Positions 61,620 to 64,000 of a DNA stretch of 64,000 bases are shown here, one piece after another. Within the stretch, counting starts at the first letter, position 1. Each line of letters opens with the position of its first letter. The translations under genes and the position numbers were made by a program. Below the pieces are notes generated by a model. The model saw only the letters and a program-made list of their open reading frames with translations, had not been told where the DNA came from and made no database searches. The stretch lies in NCBI GenBank assembly GCA_964247055.1, contig OZ176051.1:8680001-8744000 (forward strand), in the 5' to 3' direction. The stretch comes from Paragordius varius (lineage: Eukaryota > Nematomorpha).

Positions 61620-64000
61620 TATTTAAATAAATTTAGTTATTATATATTATTGATTTAAATATAAACATCTGATAAAGTTATATCAAAGTTTTGGAATAAC
61701 AATATTTTAATAAGTAAACAAAAATTCTAATTAACAATAAATATCCATATACCGTAAAAATAGTATAGAGCTATTATTTAATTAATTATTATTATAATGG
61801 AAACTCACCTATACCATAAAATGATATTGTTGACTTTATCCACATAATTATAAAATCCAGGCATTCTAATCAAATCACACAGATGGTGCTTGTAAATAAA
61901 GACACCTATGTTATGTAAAATATCACAATTAATAATTTAAATACCGGAATGAATAAACGCGTAATATAGATAAATTTTATATATGCAAAAGTTAATGGCA
62001 AAGATATGAAACAAAACCCTTTCCGGCTCTACCAAAAAATGTGTGGCTAAAGTGGAATCCCTCGTAACCCCGATAATGGGGAAAATACAAAGCCCAATAT
62101 CCGTATCATGAATCTTTTTAGATAAAAGATTATTTTTTTGTTAAAATATTGATATTTAATTATATTACAACTTAATATTATCTTACAATTTGAAAATATT
62201 AATAATTAAAAATGATTATTTTTTTATTATTACGATTATAGATTACCCACATATTAGTAAAATCAAGGAAGGTAAAACATTAGGACTAAATTTAAATTGG
62301 AGGAGGCATGATGTTAATTCTCGGTCTTATTTATATATATATGTAATTAGACAATAGGCGAAACTTGATCTATAAAATTTTTTATTTTATGATTAAAAAA
62401 GGTGGATCAGTTTTAGTGCTGGTTGCACTAACAAATTAACTGGTAGTTGTTATCAAATTATACAATCATAATAATTGAAACATAAAAATTTTAGCGGTCA
62501 ACAACTACGATTCTACCATAACATTTAAAATTATTTTTAATATAAAAATTTCCCAATAATGAGTTTAAGTAGAAATTAAATATTTGGCTTTTAGAGTTAC
62601 CGATCAATTATATTAAAATTAAAGAATTAAAAAATTGGTTGTACTATTGATTGACTGAGATACCGACAATCATTATAATTATTTGACACTTTTACATGCA
62701 TTGATCTGGGTATTTAATAATAATAATTATAATCTATATAAGAGTATATTAAGAAACAGTGTTACGCTTTGAATACATTATTTACAGGGCTTTGAAACGG
62801 AACCACATGAAGCGGGTACCCGGTTCTTATATGGTTTCTTTTCAAAAAATAAACTTTTTTTGTTTTAATAGCTCAATAACATAATTTCTAATTTACCATC
62901 AAAATGGAATAACCATCATAATTTTTAAATTTTTTGGTTAAAATTATTAAAATTGATCATTTGATAACATTTTGTTCTTGAATCCGATTGAAATGGAATA
63001 ACCATGCTGTTTGAATATCATACCTCACTTAAAGAAAACACAGACATAATTGTTTACTTATTTTCCAAATCTATAGATTAAGAACATTTTCCTTTATAAA
63101 TCTGGTATAAAACCATAAATATAGCGTATATAATAAATTACTTATAACGGAAAAAATGATCTACACTATCTTGGTAAACCAGAGCCCATGGGCCGAATGA
63201 GGCCCACAAAATTTTTTTGACCACAGATTTTGTAAAATATCATCGTGTAGGTTACATTAACGATATATATTACGGCTTACAACATAGAAAGAACATATTT
63301 CACGCTATATTAAATATTTTCAGAACTGAGAACTAGTCTTACGACCCAAGTACTTGATTCAATAATTTATGTTAATACTCTTATTACTTATCTTTATTAT
63401 TATACATTTGGCTATTTATTTTTTTCTAACAATTATGAATGAAATGTTGTATGAAAATCATTTAATGAAAAGTCAATTTCGGACACAAACTTCCAGAACC
63501 CGGCTCCAATTCCACTTTTTGCGAATCGGATCGAAACCCTGATAGTTTATGATATGTGCATATTATCAAAAATAATATAATTGTATTACTTCTCCCATAT
63601 TTTTCCGTTTTATTGTACATTATTTGCGATCCTGATTTCACAAAATCTGATGGTTGATACAAATAATTATACAATTTTTTTGGCAAATTAATTATAAGAC
63701 ATGTAAAAATATTTTTAAAATATCTCTTTGTCATACATGTATACACATATATATATATAATCTAAATTTAATAAAAAGCAAGAGCAAAGCATTCTTTAAT
63801 TTACAATTAAAATTAGGTTATATAAAATCTTTGATACTTGATTATACCATTTTTTCAATTTGGCTTTAATATTCTTCAAAAAAATGAAACATGATCCATC
63901 GCACCTTAAAAACGGTCGGGGGGGGAGATATTATTGTTTTGAAAAATAAATTAATGTTATAACCAATTCTTTCATAGGTTTTAAGCACTTCTATTGATTT
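61620..64000. other. Intergenic to the window end, no gene recognised
   Basis: AT-rich DNA with no exon that I can support. Near 63180 (agcccatgggccgaatgaggc) there is a GC-richer word of the kind found in hAT ends, without a partner. Confidence 0.4.

Noticed and set aside
1-64000. CRISPR arrays, operons or other prokaryotic systems
   Set aside because: The genes are intron-bearing and eukaryotic; the tandem repeats have no regular unique spacers.
1-64000. Retroviral, LTR or Polinton remains
   Set aside because: No integrase, protease, capsid or LTR-like pair was recognised; the reverse transcriptase at 18.6-20.3 kb is of LINE type.

Overview
The window is AT-rich, gene-poor animal nuclear DNA. 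Three kinds of evidence point to an invertebrate. The genes have animal-type orthologues split by GT-AG introns. A nuclear copy of mitochondrial DNA uses the invertebrate code (TGA=Trp, AGA=Ser, AAA=Lys). The mobile elements are typical of invertebrates (RTE/BovB-like LINE, mariner, hAT). Two well-supported introns are only 23 nt (clpP) and 24 nt (Golgin-45), and an 18-nt candidate exists. Introns this small in an animal suggest a dicyemid mesozoan, a group reported to have spliceosomal introns averaging in the mid-20s of nt. That placement is an inference.

From left to right: 0-8 kb holds a 21-bp minisatellite, hAT-type MITEs, a long fold-back repeat and a MITE. 8.2-9.6 kb holds mitochondrial ClpP in five exons. 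10.5-13.4 kb holds probable exons of unknown genes and more MITEs. 14.5-16.8 kb is a mitochondrial segment, nad4 - trnH - nad5, in conserved protostome order, interrupted by three hairpin palindromes. 17.3-20.3 kb is an RTE-like LINE whose 5' part is inverted (twin-priming pattern). 20.8-21.6 kb is a decayed mariner. 23.8-27.2 kb has exon-like blocks, possibly of a glycosyltransferase. 29.2-31.1 kb is asparagine synthetase (minus strand).

33.9-38.7 kb is a 4.8-kb inverted duplication with a LINE 3' fragment and a transposon-associated gene in each arm. 39.6-53.5 kb holds three copies of a 1.1-kb CACT-ended element, a three-exon GNAT acetyltransferase gene, the Golgin-45 gene, and a pair of MITEs in inverted orientation. 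51-59 kb holds two oppositely oriented copies of an element carrying a ~162-bp tandem array, with a small spliced gene and an isolated exon between them. 59.4-61.1 kb is a 1.63-kb hAT element with a perfect 8-bp target duplication and nested repeats. The last 2.4 kb shows nothing recognisable.

The recognised host genes (ClpP protease, asparagine synthetase, a GNAT acetyltransferase, Golgin-45) are unrelated housekeeping functions on both strands and show no sign of an operon. Most of the window is the debris of mobile elements, and inverted repeats recur at every scale from 57-bp hairpins to 2.3-kb arms.
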